Below, piece by piece: positions 27,001-28,980 of a stretch of 64,000 nucleotides of DNA. The position numbers were made by a program, and so were the translations under genes. Within the stretch, counting starts at the first letter, position 1; each line of letters starts with the position of its first letter. Under the pieces are notes generated by a model that had not been told where the DNA came from, did not search any database, and was given only the letters and a program-made list of their open reading frames with translations. Origin of the DNA: Opitutales bacterium (lineage in GTDB: Bacteria > Verrucomicrobiota > Verrucomicrobiia > Opitutales > Oceanipulchritudinaceae); contig SLNJ01000023.1 in the NCBI GenBank assembly GCA_007133065.1, forward strand, positions 1-64,000, written 5' to 3'.

Positions 27001-27047
27001 GCGATTCCGGTGGTTCGCCGGGCGGTGGACGGGGCCGCGGTCAGTAA
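3..27047 (+). CDS. Giant secreted RTX/beta-repeat protein (5' partial)
   Basis: The frame is open from the first complete codon (base 3) to TAA at 27045, giving at least 9,014 residues; the start lies upstream of the window. No enzyme domain is recognisable. In order by base: beta-rich repeats with INTTG-type strands (3-6540), two Ig-like repeats with GYIDVxF (6550-7290), a core shared with the second giant (7320-9300), four more Ig-like repeats (9340-10980), INTTG repeats (10990-14860), a basic junction and PPPP (14810-14910), a small RTX block, GLGM repeats (15880-18390), Calx-beta-like domains (19600-21060), three GTFTL repeats (22110-23130), RTX calcium-binding nonapeptides (23800-26640), a conserved C-terminal module and an acidic Gly-rich tail ending GGGRGRGQ. 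It is probably a calcium-stabilised surface or extracellular filament. It is a paralogue of the giant at 36040 and a likely substrate of the genes in between. An adhesin or biofilm role is possible but not shown. Confidence 0.9.
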   Translation: MDIPEFDLPIGEALTISASGVKLRPGQETIVEIDDATVTSGLLPEGYDATIEAFRITRTGLEIDSIEIGPVPSIELGDFFALNDVLLRVTDFAIAIGEDPLVTGTIALEAGDGSLDLGGVATAELSADPDEPGEPAVRVAVNVEEGSFSVEVALFEMVIAEFVFLRVQGVEVAFGETDQEVTLSDGSSREGSLLTVGATDASLFVGANGPEEAPGAIGFEATGVRFGLAVFESDVPGEDRFVAFSADAETVGTVGWPGDFAIAVNPLQIAVNSGPEGLAINFAATYDSDGGALAVGTGEGPVEIGFVDPMVEVTGTLTANLFGFATVTASFAFERQTVNVSLPDSETLEDALLVTLHLTEANVFLGIGGDPDNAGTAGDSGLGFEVVDANLAFALVRPGQTDVDLGDAREWLAVEASLGSASFIQSEFDLEAAITGLTISINQAGGFKGEDAAEALDWTADLDIDRDGAFGDSVEGIALAGALFEVTGTVTLNVLGFVSATGSFAVGQQPADVLLMEGDEETEADPVILEGASLLTVFVYDADVFVGVNGDPANPGKAGSDGVGVEVENGAFALALLRPGSEDVAGGDERIWAALKASIERADLVGVDGLEATLREVTVTLNQARGAKNGEDAEALNWTSALDLDGNGVFGEVGTDWVSAAAPQVEEENGVSAPVVIDLEEETLTVGGDIRLDLAGFVIAAGQFTMAKDTVDATLADQSTLEGGRLLTLLVTDASLFVGIPTDGLYVPLTQEELDDPDFDPPDPGIGIEVHDATLGLALLMPDLDDTVHAGEGWLALKASMASAQFLGVESFATVAFSDIELAVNTAFGGAEPLNWANAFDTPLTLTAPVDEPENGEGATPEPEEPVTVVFDFEQGVVALSGDAELAIGGFVFATGRLAIQQGETETVTLAADGGTKEVTSLYLVAESLDVFAGVNGPADNPDAIGVSVNGASFGLAVFMPTDPEDLNLYYALRAEAATVDLVGLPASLVLDIENITVQLNAGTNGAIDFAASFGGSLTLPGGGIALDFDRVLARVDGDIGVAVVLPDGAGEVELGGTFAIERTTVALNDAPTDVLTLGVEGGSAELNIGGAEGLTITASGIDGAMLVTGDGVAGKLSVAGLAVEGLDGFVGMTASDAVLELNTTGIGMEADVLGTEFDYSSADRHSFFSFAGTITLTVTVAGVGEVALAGKIGFQQVNRTVNDEEETVVQTSIRNGSTAMSVGSVTLAADGIDGALLMTDAGMAGQLTVETVTLTRGPNTIASGDNALLEFNNMGEAVEAVVDGIAFDFTDEARHAFVALSADLTLDVNAGGVALELAGTFGFEKATVNAQEIFKVFVSDASTALAVGDTPGVRLGMDQINGAMVLNEDGLAANLTIGAIALTEADGVTPLAGLTLSAAAFTLQVNTTGSEVDVTVGDTAIDYTADDLHEFLAISGQLEVAIADFIAVSGRFGIQQSGNELHLLAENVSAGLQLGDFHVGVTNATLAMLVTEQGRFTLDAGGELQLSGGGFANVSAESVRVQYNNTGTDFAADPETLAIPWFDADAGTMGTLSADITTEEGTVELPFLGVVVAGFAFNLGGLFSASGTFTFQRGLTQGGTPVIKAGVTGFEMALGDGSVDYVSITGGEGGLLLTDAGIAGELTVEISLFEGLDLGIDTSGTTVTLAMNTMPSAVEETFAIAGETHTLSLPVGPYLRVEANPLMLTVLDVTMEGRFAFEQGIQDNGDRIVVVTASDVAINDVSGIDFPEESTEIAGASGLLVLTPDGTAGSLNFEVDDPLPGLDGTSLTLEFKNFTDALEVSGSFGSVSLDDGTYIRVVVTVAIDISFPGIEVEGEFSFSTATQNGDEITVIVANNVRIFIGDTGSGTGLELTDGQGVFYTDGDLKAGFISGQVHLVGVDGLVLESVLTVRINEFQAAIDQSFELAGETVSLAFSGDEVADGDVSDGGTAFIQFAGQHIAFSVADVVELRGDLTVTVAGDDLLIAATDVEAFFGAGPYRLAGGTVNTNAVGLLVSDLNLGAVVLTGEGTFAFEGTGTVSFAGLDGLGFIGDPEFTLKMNRTGEAVDRTVPVLDGDDLAIDLGADELLAFGGTVSFGYPDYFELEGTLEVRQLPGGRVDLDIREADLSIIDGSDELFSVSGDASFQISGPEGFRLRDFRFNDVAIFGVDLTIPEEFLDGLQPAARPLNAELAFPAPGSAIDANTLNERGYFEVVFLDTNRLGLNHGSIEAGAIALLKGDQTASGIAITSVDRVFENTYRFTFDGTFDPGADQPEHYILRFNAAAWQDNGGNTNLEKYVNFTVTATAAEAEQAAPIARLTNPFGGAVVDPDAIISRGYIDVTFITRSSASIDASTITGGEIQLSGSAVTGTITLSEAPLLIGSTTYRYALPGDLELGEGELVVTVKTNTFQAGGVWNAPGVEIVTLDRAQSGTVETESNGDGITLGPVGFNDPSFSIEDIGFADGKLLITVALGMGEASLTFGGGQEGSGVLFELEDILAVFDIAVGMPGDFSVSPTGKFSLSVGHLNLEVGSVLNLVAEEIRIQYDPDGDDDQELLRIGSASVTFPVLANADLTGSIEDLVVKRTGFSLGSVSATFSATNNGTFGIAGILEFSDLTVGATGFSVDFSTGASFDGGFFFASSQAILFPNSPEFSATVTDLRVDIVSIDDLGNLRFSAGSLAVTFGSFLTVSARDFFIDTGATGSDRVASFGAVGASLKVGTVEISGEARNFGFTAEGAFVAGHPDDGEGRFGVTLSPGGASGSGLGWPTWLPIRIDSIGLDFETDAQGGIIPNEFDIVLSASVAGLPGVSGLEFSGAIEGVRIRPSLLASGQFPIVDIEGFGVGVSGNLFGGQIDAALIGGIVRIVDDGGTIQPAAPGELVDESDIVDRILFVGIRGGFSIAGMAGFTIQFALSELGPLGVQITVSVPGGILLEPNTGLSINNFTAGVEFFKTLPSIDDPFRLRDPEFNVGDTPEAGDWLTSVREQVFTQYMAIQEGTVPSGFAAAFTSPMLIKGSAKVYTIYASQFVFNGQVDVIISTDGKIMVAGSLNFLGDNITVSGKLYADLSNVESGEVVVLFLADIPEQFDLLSIDGKLQMGFRNADGEEIEVPVVFAEPLNSDPATRAEVVFPGGEDGTDSGVLNDSLWNFEGDDYRYIDVIFRAGANSTLDYESILGGDQISATLSRTGASDVEVVFIGDPVPIEITVNESGFAEATVIEGGPAVLESRGVQRFRYRIDPASNFAWAPGELTVTFEAGSWSQSNGPDSEEHEQSLIILGPTAQLLNPPADGRIAIGEIEDRMYLDLEFASTHGSDIPADFTAPTVSLSGPAVEGIAIGTGERVGETNVFRYELTGEFAIGLATLSIGAGAYQDAAGLHNAAEQVFTFLVEGSTATLAEPIAGQTIGLTQLRDAGYIDIAFSPGKGSAIDPTTIGNGSPELEVRLADGSIVALQVAAQPDDLAGSNVFRYFFESPDDLIAGPLTLTILGNSFADNLGVSNIEATFSIAVVAPTATLSNLRDGKVYVDGEVNLDDGNLPASGEVYDTDESARYFEITLTAPPGALDSDGLIDFGASGVEPDKDSLKVMVWDDGSLVALDGFSFTDVARVEETNQYRFYFDDSFEFAAPSQTELLELVFVMDEGAWTDQLGNESAAMQESVFVRQGAEAFYIRLEGGVTLNALGLTDEPIFDIRGFVDFEAFDAGDGFRIKLEFGGTFQVIALGNLGSVAGVFVLDTTDDPADTVTVSDLFADLGISIPSPNGGPDLGAIELPRIWGAIKFDTNLDVLRNIGIDLDASAVVQLNTTQTEKEMTLVLEGIPGDPLGPTVGFDADLVQALNSGTLPGELAAAFATAGVDDAAGADIIPVIPDLLWRFQLVDAEENVTQYFISVEDGGTLEEPMLQFVIQGEEQTFNLEPKTFFIAAYGKAVFHFPAFENGGPEAGPEWFRLSGAFSMKISTTSFEFFADGVLALSPAGQKILEIRATAALLIEATPDLGIAGKFKLGANITLPGILLSGNMEAYINTFGTDRAIAVPGFLHDVVGMESVHIFGAPPALNIADYDPEDAESPLFVENEEATEGFYFAVAVRGDLELLDLIEFHGWFRLSVTSEGLEVEAVVDTEIGIGENTLFELTGQAFFAIDADGIYGRAELSFGSGLEVDVSGDGSELAPGFDFNAQFLLEFNSASVPKPVPVYSFDEGSDTWQPTAEMVNLPAHMLRLAAEGSLAFTLSDSDDAASLAGRFEFIISAEMLEITAEVEASVLGIEASASGGMRLSYSGGFNLVAFIQVDAGVEDSDSYASENVFEMAFSMAFYINTHGDTQTLAGQDIAPGVVFEASGYIQFFIGGTGFRIEGSLLVAAGDNSVTVTVDGQFTARFAGTNILSMSVQGALLIDNLDGTPTIAGKLTLAGGAGATMSGTGFTLGATFTLEVNSTNQFVETIGTQTVNLEAGIYVRVHAVGELAMQAGSGTGFFLDGEFYLEVGSNGLIVFATADFEARVADQTIFELGASGFLRINQHGLAAKIVLTAGAGAETSGTGFSFGGTFTLEINTTGTGVNETIGDATVQLDAGPYFRLSLTNAHLQLTIGSVAGFRIEGSFTIQVSTAGLQVAAQGELKAVVGSSTLLSLDMQGALLINAQGIAAKIGITVAGGYSGAGFKFTGSFTLEINTTSQAIGTIAGQTVNLASGPYARLAVSGSLELLGVIDLTGSFVVSVGAQGLNVGVDATLNVFNILFSVQATMEINSSGLVLVTNITLAGGASAFIPISGFEIYGTFRLEINTTSSTASVPVQVQRLVWTGSSFQWEWVDETTNIPGNTVRVSILNGGLNLFGLKATGSIIISAGAQGFRLTVPSSDPLSISLGPISASVHGHFSTNPFSFSFTATGSVYVTAGPAYLDANARITFSSSGFDFRVWGSAGLKIAKVDISVSVDARVSLQGSTLKVSVKGCVKVIKKICKTVTFTLGTLDVPGAAQVPPPPVLATDLGDGVLRLNMGPHAHARNALAYADIEDESFTVSKGALPGSLVVSAFGYDQTHFNITKIIANGGSGNDYIEIGEGVFAGADLRGGSGNNTLMYFGLGRATLTGGPGDDSLVVDGPQGHTLNGGGGNNVIVGGSGNDTINAGSGDSEIYGIAGNNTMTGGVGDNEFHGGSGNDTIIWYASHGKPELIDGGGGTNTLKMILTGGSDSVVFDPSGLAFRATINDQHTLTASNVQNAVVEAGGGADTITVNHLGGSKLRDISIDLGNDTARDSVIVNGSNSADTFTLSVDGGDVTVERAGGVAISIAKAGAAFGGSDLQLNLGGGNDAVNVLKTLAGVRTTIHGDSGNNTIRVGHNTNVNGIAGQLDLFGDSGNDTLIVDDRDDATNRSATVTADRVQGLGMAYAPGIRYEGVQNLTLRLGDRNDTVNVRSTHAGTTTTIQTGSGANVVNLGHNAPAVTGDVNQVAGSVVVTGQSSNDTINIYDRDNTGPETAYITANRVWGLGMPGSDGVNGGVTYSGIENLNLFLGIRSDTVNVRATHPNTVTTVHTGTGSAANVVNVGSTAPGTSGHVNSIAGSLVIAGQSSNDTVNIYDRDAAGPDGFLTADRIWGLGMPGSSESEKGITYTGIQALNLYLGARPDTIHVLGTHAQTVSTIYTGAGTAANTVNVGDTANRTNTIAGLLIIRGQSTDDRVNVNNHGAAAPDTGILTAGMITGLGMGIGVQYQTVEQVTVNLGTGNSTFNVRATSAGTAVTTVNTGPGTNTLNVGSTAPGTGGTVNSIAGFLQIVGQGASNTVNVDDTGDLFANVGELTDSRLTGLGMAGNNPARGIEYTGVDHLNINLGIGGDRFTVFSTHVHTTTTLNSGNGADRIAVRSIDGLTIINAGRGSDIVYVGSQATVDPAASESNTGGILTGIRAELVVNGGDHRPGPGDLLHVDNTGDTIDNEGTLTGTTITGLGMTGFITYSAFEFLEIYLGSGDDTFTIESTHSAQTILETRDGDDIVNVRTVSGLTFIYGQDGDDTINVGSTAAQHVSDPAAGVLPVDGLVDDISALLVIDGGAGINTLNVDDTGDDQDNIGFLTDAMITGLDMEEGIEYARIQYLNLHLGSGDNIFNILNTGATELTQVYGGPGDDALNVHRIEHETWIFGQDGDDRFHVGVQIDQASGFLVDRADAAVLIDPRDTDTSPNRIARNDQNRINAELTLDGQDGADRYFIWLASEGDALINVFDTGASGGDELTVMGSEGDDLFLMRAGLIEKDLGVFGVGRIGFVALLNEGRDSGPEDVERVNYSRDIEANTGINAGLTVRGMGGFNEFYLDDTLAQTTLFGGSGGNYFQFGQLYNSARADNEFANIADPADEFTTVETTRGFLSNGVSFDLTAIGAQDESNEFVVLNNQATLDLRGGNANDTFVVRAFAVVGSKDAERRNIDIATGGGENFIEYVIGAPVNIDGGGGFNTLRIVGTEFGDDFVVTEDGVFGAGRSVNFVNIQQLEIDGAEGNDRFFILGTAPETSVVLSGGLGSNTFFVGGQAPDIISRDLKGHSGIIGHDVLSEDDVWDGLRVDQISANVADNDEPGIVITQEGGQSILVNGVRLDSYTVVLTREPSGPVTVTASAPNAVVVNDENEVDLLPLAYLSKSADGEFKTSLELVFEPDGENDWRTPQTVWMKAAGDQPHHGVVGGFVTHEVAGDRIFGWTSSALRSVGEASSSQLIDTDADFGENDSLRGATVRITEGPGAGQSRTITGNTNTTLTFDRAWTLDPVEEANAEHEENLSRYEINLYEGLAIPVVGMLAYFDDAGAAIIEPGEGVRIIEQPENGGVDFNAAAPFTGSYDVVLTRAPEPGTTVRVQIDAGDGLQTNVDHLEFNHANWDVPQSVTVAIEADGEVQKDRLLEIEHRFDDSLPSRDASFDGTPLGSAFVRVIDGDSPAVVMIESNGSTDVIEGGTLADGAPWTDTYTVVLSQKPEKDVHVVIRAEGTRTSAGNVVSFGEQVLLAHEPAADGDFDSVITLTFTPENWNEVQTVGVKAIDNDIIDGGDTMVFPRLADDTSRIQGPLLVQGGGGQGSLVGLPVPLLLPGESNAFRPSGEVAAESQTGADSVVVDEADLLAFIARYGLDAGLEPADDPLQTLVNKTFRLLSGLNATEFDDRFGPESDGTEVFNPADPELQKLIPFREIASVENLGDGTVRLGFELAWTHPIYAGDEYVLINASPANFFMVAEDQVDMLFVFDTDARSDETGRLLFHTEDPKDAEGNDLYDVPLANRGQLVGLGMHDGRVIGTGDDATRLPAGIVFDEIDVLEIDLGSGDNHFVIESTHSGATRLNTGGGDDTVDVWSVSGPTFVNGGPGNDVTTVGTPEGDRHTLSRIAALLTVAGDVPEAFARITVRGEPDVVGHDGGLLAQGSTNEQEIVINAGGGTFTLRFKGIVEDPDAQPPVGFETGPLAHDAEADVIRDALLALTDDDGQPLLSAEDFDVERFGDRIIIRFTEDGAFAKQPMHTFAVSSGDLLPTGSNTLNVIGTGDTEDVWALLTGSTLTGMGMPVFNAIQTIYVDDPMPGQGLRPFTLAFGGETTAALNVESTAAEMQAALEALDTIGEGNVTVNKVGKVFVLRFQGDMTNRSVDPITTDADHVLIGVREPGIDKLIDPNIPPSADALARNDLQTLAIDATGGTFTLDLMGSQTDPIAYNATADEVRDALQRLVGSPFADDIAVSRYGSTYHILFQGAVRQVVGGPGVGFLKIETGNLDGTASLATRMDGINYYFIDELNIEFGTGDDVLNVQSTSAAVNNINLNAGDDRIFISSDADLDHNTLAPDGAAYRFDFLTGHLDSIHGEVNIDAGEGRHQLMISDEATESAKGTETEPVAIRRPDGDVASKHGVLDNIEIEILNMAAAIRFGSAPELSGNFFDGVTIWGGAHGNVIDVDATHHRASEAWRTVTTLNSGLGDDTVSVNLEDGRDGFFVLNAQDGDDSIDARASTLPLILFGGQGDDVIHGGQGGDIIFGDQGRVVYLDEHGKPTTVLGHGGAYDFTDGARLPPHAMFNVDPFTTGDNRVYGGAGDDVIVGGHGHNWIHGGSGDDILIGDGGWIEFETARTDWIGIDEVLPIYIESVFDIRQLHGLDGQSRAWEFDIDPLVSGRPTLIPGGTDVILGGDGDDLVIGGSGSDILEGDDGRVDRDTGLLLRDDAGNLLTRIESGERNRDLIFGDNVLLDRTGDRLDDFTNPRFRALTGDQIYATGMHENGELLIDRGSQYEDPAWADGNRPVWANWEITLHDGLTDYAGAILTDTDPASAPTHGDNYIAGGRDADMIFGQLGDNTIQGDGSIFFDVWGRDWVLEDALTAAFTAETFSGLHQGGVAPLGLLDALTARPAAPEQLPRSFEAHDDGDDYIEGGPGNDVIFGNLGQNDIIGGSSNLFGLADAWQRAGVTPDAFGAHEGAHPGSGANIIFGGAGTRIDRDDPGYDEGDDPLVPFEDRHGRNASVILGDNGSIFRLTGVGGADTGANLTFNYDVNDPTRGDLHIHARGVDLLDYKRWEIAGAAGVDVPEHLGFVSEIGMGDLVRGESGDDVIFGMGGDNVIFGDTGDDLIVGGYGNNWISGGTGDDGILGDDGLIFISRNSDQYGEPLYGIAPIAPDELSAVISTNGPRMDALINVAGDTKHTARLFAFAYEHGGNDIIFGGLGNDSIHAGAGDDAVSGAEALPEYFSGELNWLMELMQGEDVAERPWFYGVAPFNPGDVLQYGETEGNWFKLYNQEDPLRMMLIDSEGNRVDEADVVIAYHDPDGPQDDLSNVNLAETKWFRAGTDEEVFQFLLNFDPTEGPLDERFETEAQPTSGDDVIFGNLGNNWIVGGPGRDHIWGGAGNNVLNANDNHLSTLFTSDPIANDVEDPYQAYADIVFGGSGRDSLLGNTGADRLIDWLGEYNSYAVPFNPFGGHQIWRQAPAPALLQFLLDLSRADGADQLLGIERGGDPDRQGEPYGEIGLVTKDDPEWGEQNGQPVSPQPGSYPGNRILMWRDLPGEPASEDGGETESEGGETEQESDSGGSPGGGRGRGQ
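6550..10990 (+). repeat. Six Ig-like GYIDVxF repeats, in two groups
   Basis: Coding repeats inside the first giant gene, each about 110-120 residues. Units begin near 6553, 6937, 9340, 9826, 10162 and 10519. The consensus starts with a hydrophobic/Pro strand (A-x-L-x-N-P-x-x-G), then RGYIDVxF or GYIDIAF, then GSxIDxxTI, LSGxAV and a closing YRYxL strand followed by a Gln-Asp-Gly-Asn turn. The two groups flank the core region shared with the second giant. I did not see this unit in the second giant, so it seems to be an insertion or expansion specific to this paralogue. The fold looks like a bacterial Ig-like sandwich; this is inferred from strand spacing only. Confidence 0.6.
10990..14860 (+). 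repeat. INTTG beta-repeat array of the first giant
   Basis: Coding repeats of about 110-119 residues. The clearest copies carry FTLEVNST, FTLEINTTG, FTLEINTTS and FRLEINTTS near 13258, 13611, 13968 and 14298, so the period is 330-357 bases. Each unit goes on with a hydrophobic strand pattern such as GPYxRLxxxGSLxL and GxFxxxVxxxGLxV. Degenerate copies (VQLNTT, LELNTTG, LQVNTTG) occur further upstream, so most of the N-terminal half is probably one very long beta-structure. The same units occur in the second giant. Confidence 0.6.
15880..18390 (+). repeat. GLGM tandem repeats of the first giant
   Basis: Seven coding repeats of about 100-138 residues. Each has NVDDTGD, an LT-x-x-x-I-TGLGM box, a GIxYxxI strand, LNLxLGSGDDxFxI, STHxGxTxLNxG and GDDxINVR or INVGSxAP. 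The GLGM boxes start near 16108, 16411, 16734, 17050, 17356, 17769 and 18162 (the last reads GLDM). A stray further copy lies near 21700. Asp-rich turns alternating with short hydrophobic strands suggest a calcium-loaded beta-roll or beta-solenoid, but the unit is not the classical RTX nonapeptide. Confidence 0.6.
19600..21060 (+). other. Calx-beta-like domains of the first giant
   Basis: Coding region with the pattern ADNDEPG, then a strand, SYTVVLTREPSGPVTV, and later LTFTPENWNEVQTVGV; each is a hallmark of Calx-beta-type calcium-binding domains. At least three units are visible (starting near 19600, 20320 and 20680). A foreign-looking module is inserted near 20000-20215. The corresponding region of the second giant is 47490-48600. 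Confidence 0.55.
22110..23130 (+). repeat. Three GTFTL/DALxAL repeats
   Basis: Three coding units of about 95-110 residues. Each has G-G-T-F-T-L-x-F, a short insert, an Ala-rich helix of the form ATADEVRDALQRL, a Gly-Asn turn, and a closing strand VxRxGxxxxIxFxG. The units start near 22119, 22527 and 22872. Similar modules are familiar to me from other giant extracellular bacterial proteins; I know of no assigned function. The second giant has a single degenerate copy near 49240-49470. Confidence 0.5.
23800..26640 (+). repeat. RTX-type calcium-binding nonapeptide blocks of the first giant
   Basis: Many coding copies of GGxGxDxUx, for example GGQGDDVIHGGQGGDIIFGD and GGDGDDLVIGGSGSDILEGD, interrupted by longer spacers. 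This is the haemolysin-type parallel beta-roll that folds on binding extracellular calcium and is typical of type I secretion substrates. Its location near the C-terminus agrees with that role. Confidence 0.85.
26618..27044 (+). other. C-terminal module and Gly/Arg tail of the first giant
   Basis: The end of the protein has DRLIDW followed by a VPFNPFG strand, FLLDLSRADGADQ, GEPYGEIGLVT and a SPxPG turn. An acidic Glu/Gly linker and GGGRGRGQ at the extreme C-terminus follow. The second giant ends with the same order of motifs and GGGKGRGK. A conserved C-terminus after RTX repeats is where type I secretion signals lie, so this is the best candidate for an export or anchoring signal; that function is inferred. 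Confidence 0.6.
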
Positions 27048-27051
27048 TCGG

Positions 27052-27087
27052 TTCCGCCGCGCTCCCGCGCAGCGGTGGATGGAAGCT
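27052..27087 (+). repeat. 36-base block conserved after both giant genes (copy 1)
   Basis: Starts 4 bases after the stop codon. An ungapped alignment with 53650-53685 gives 29 of 36 identical bases. The shared blocks are TTCCGCCG, CTCC, CGCAGC and TGGAAGCT. It overlaps a hairpin at 27054-27075. It may be a conserved 3' untranslated element carried along with the gene duplication, or a dispersed intergenic repeat. Confidence 0.55.
27054..27075 (+). terminator. GC-rich hairpin after the first giant gene
   Basis: CCGC, one mismatch, GCGC, a TCCC loop, GCGC, mismatch and GCGG form a strong stem 6 bases after the stop codon. There is no following T-run, so an intrinsic terminator is not certain. 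It could instead protect the mRNA 3' end or act with Rho. Confidence 0.35.
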
Positions 27088-27329
27088 GCATGGGTTCCGC
27101 GTCGCAGCGACGTTTGCGGAAGTCCAATATAACGCTGCCCCGTCCCTCGGTGCAACGCAGCGCCGGCTGTCGGGGTCGCTCATGATCGAAACGATCCGCC
27201 GGTGTGTGCCTCCGCTTCATCTCCCCCTCGAATCCATGAGCTCCACGTCAGAATGCAACTCCTTGTCGTAATGTGGATAATGAGATTTTTTCATTGAGTG
27301 TATATTCCATTTTTGCTTCATTCCAAGTG
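27088..27329 (+). promoter_or_regulatory. AT-rich leader before the export operon
   Basis: About 240 bases with no convincing gene. Bases 27261-27330 are clearly AT-rich against the local background and contain GATAAT, TTTTTT and TATATT (27301), so a promoter for the TolC-like gene is plausible here. No -35/-10 pair with good spacing stands out. Confidence 0.3.
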
Positions 27330-28958
27330 ATGCTGTCATCTTCGTTTTTTCGTCTGAATTGGATCCTTTTGTTCGGGATGGGGTTTTGCCTCTCAGGTAG
27401 TGTTAGCGCTGGTAATCAAGGTGCAAATGAAGTTGAGCTGAGCATCTTTGATGCGATCAGTATGGCGCTTCAGAACAACCTGGAGCTGCGGGTCGATGAG
27501 TTCACTCCCGCGATTGCCGCCGAAGCGATTCGGGAAGCCAGCGGCGAGTTCGACCCGGTGTTTTCGGTTGAGGTCCTCCGGGACGATCTGGAGCGCCGCC
27601 AGAACACGATGGAGTTTCTCTCCACCGGGGAGGTCTCTACGGAGCGCATTTTTGAGGAAGAAAGCCTGTCGGCGCGGGCGGGCGTCGCCCAGAAGACCGC
27701 ACTCGGAACGGTAATTGACCTGCATACCCGCATGAGGCGGGTGGAGAACACCGTCTCGCGCGAGAGTCCGGCTTCACTGTTCAGCCCTGAATACGACACA
27801 TTCGCCGGGCTGCAGATTACGCAACCGATCCTGAGGGGCTTCGGACCGATGGCGAACCTGGTGAACGTCCGGGCCGCGCGCGTCGGGCTCACGATGGCGG
27901 AGAGTGAGCGCGAGATCATGGTGGTCAACAAGATATCCGAGGTGGTGGACGCGTACTACGACATGGTATTCGGCCAGGAGAACAGGCGGGTGAAGGAGGA
28001 GGCATTGCGCGTCGCCGAGCAGTTTCTGCACGAAAATCAACGGCGCCTCGAGCTCGGCCGCATGGCTCCAATCGACGTGGCCGAGGCACGGGTTCGGGTC
28101 TCACAGAGCCGCGAAGAGCTGATCACCGCACGCGACTTCCTGCGCGAACGGGAACTGCGCTTGCGCCGCTTGATCTACGATCATGTCGGCTGGACGGATG
28201 CCGCGCGTCTGCGAGCGGTGGCGGAGCTGCCGGACTCCGTTGAACCGCCGGGCGAACCGTACGAGCTCTTCGGACAAGCGCTCGAACGCAGGCCCGACTA
28301 CCGCCTGGCGCAGGCTGAGTCCACACGCAATCGCCTGAGAGAGAACTATTCCCGTAACCGCATGCTGCCGCAGTTGGACCTGCAGATAACGGTTGGGTAC
28401 AGCGGGCTCGACAGGGATTTGGAGCGTAGCTACCACCGAATCCGCAAGACGGATCATCCCCAGTGGAGCACGGGTGTGGTGTTCAGTATTCCATGGGGAA
28501 ACCGGGAGGGACGCGCGCAGCGCGCCGCGGCCCGTATGCAGAAGCGGCAGTCCGAAGCGCAGCTGCTCAAGATCGAACACGATATCGCAATCGCTTTGCA
28601 GAATTCCGTGGCCCGCCTGGAGGCCATCAACCAGCGGTTGGAGACCGCCCGCGAATCACTCCAGCTCGCGGAGGAGGCGGCACGGATCGAGACGATCCGG
28701 CTCGACGCGGGCCAAACGACAACGTTTCGCGTGCTCGAACTGCAGAGCGCGGTTTCCGACGCGCAGACGCGCGAGCTCGCGGCACGAGTCGATGCCCGGA
28801 AGGCGCTCGCGGAGATCTGGGCAGTGAGCGGCAAGCTGCTGGAAGAGCACGGGTTCTATCTGGAGTCCGACGCGGCGTCGCAGGCCGCCGCCCGGTCTCG
28901 GAGGTCGACCGATCACGGTGGGCCGTCGCACTCCGGTGGGGATTCCGACAACAGTTGA
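27330..28958 (+). CDS. TolC-like outer-membrane efflux protein
   Basis: Predicted outer-membrane channel of the OEP/TolC family (about 542 residues). The ATG at 27330 gives a clean signal peptide (MLSSSFFRLNWILLFG, ending near SVSA); a GTG at 27273 would add 19 residues, and neither has a good ribosome site. The mature protein starts with the usual LSIFDAISMALQNN helix and shows two OEP repeats, including the phrase LQITQPILRGFGP and the long helices rich in Arg/Glu/Ala. It ends with an unusual Ser/Gly/His tail (about 25 residues). It begins 282 bases after the first giant gene and 22 bases before the adaptor gene, so it probably heads the five-gene secretion operon. The family normally joins an inner-membrane exporter to the outside through a periplasmic adaptor. 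The N-terminal coding region is clearly AT-richer than its neighbours. Confidence 0.9.
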   Translation: MLSSSFFRLNWILLFGMGFCLSGSVSAGNQGANEVELSIFDAISMALQNNLELRVDEFTPAIAAEAIREASGEFDPVFSVEVLRDDLERRQNTMEFLSTGEVSTERIFEEESLSARAGVAQKTALGTVIDLHTRMRRVENTVSRESPASLFSPEYDTFAGLQITQPILRGFGPMANLVNVRAARVGLTMAESEREIMVVNKISEVVDAYYDMVFGQENRRVKEEALRVAEQFLHENQRRLELGRMAPIDVAEARVRVSQSREELITARDFLRERELRLRRLIYDHVGWTDAARLRAVAELPDSVEPPGEPYELFGQALERRPDYRLAQAESTRNRLRENYSRNRMLPQLDLQITVGYSGLDRDLERSYHRIRKTDHPQWSTGVVFSIPWGNREGRAQRAAARMQKRQSEAQLLKIEHDIAIALQNSVARLEAINQRLETARESLQLAEEAARIETIRLDAGQTTTFRVLELQSAVSDAQTRELAARVDARKALAEIWAVSGKLLEEHGFYLESDAASQAAARSRRSTDHGGPSHSGGDSDNS

Positions 28959-28980
28959 CCTAATCCAGTGTAAAGGATCT

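Noticed and set aside
3-27047. An RTX metalloprotease or lipase domain in the giants
   Set aside because: I saw no HExxHxxGxxH or GxSxG active-site context; the proteins look structural.
23379-27155. A 1,258-residue open frame on the minus strand
   Set aside because: It is antisense to the RTX repeats. The dipeptide pattern mirrors the nonapeptide repeats and there is no start-site or domain evidence.
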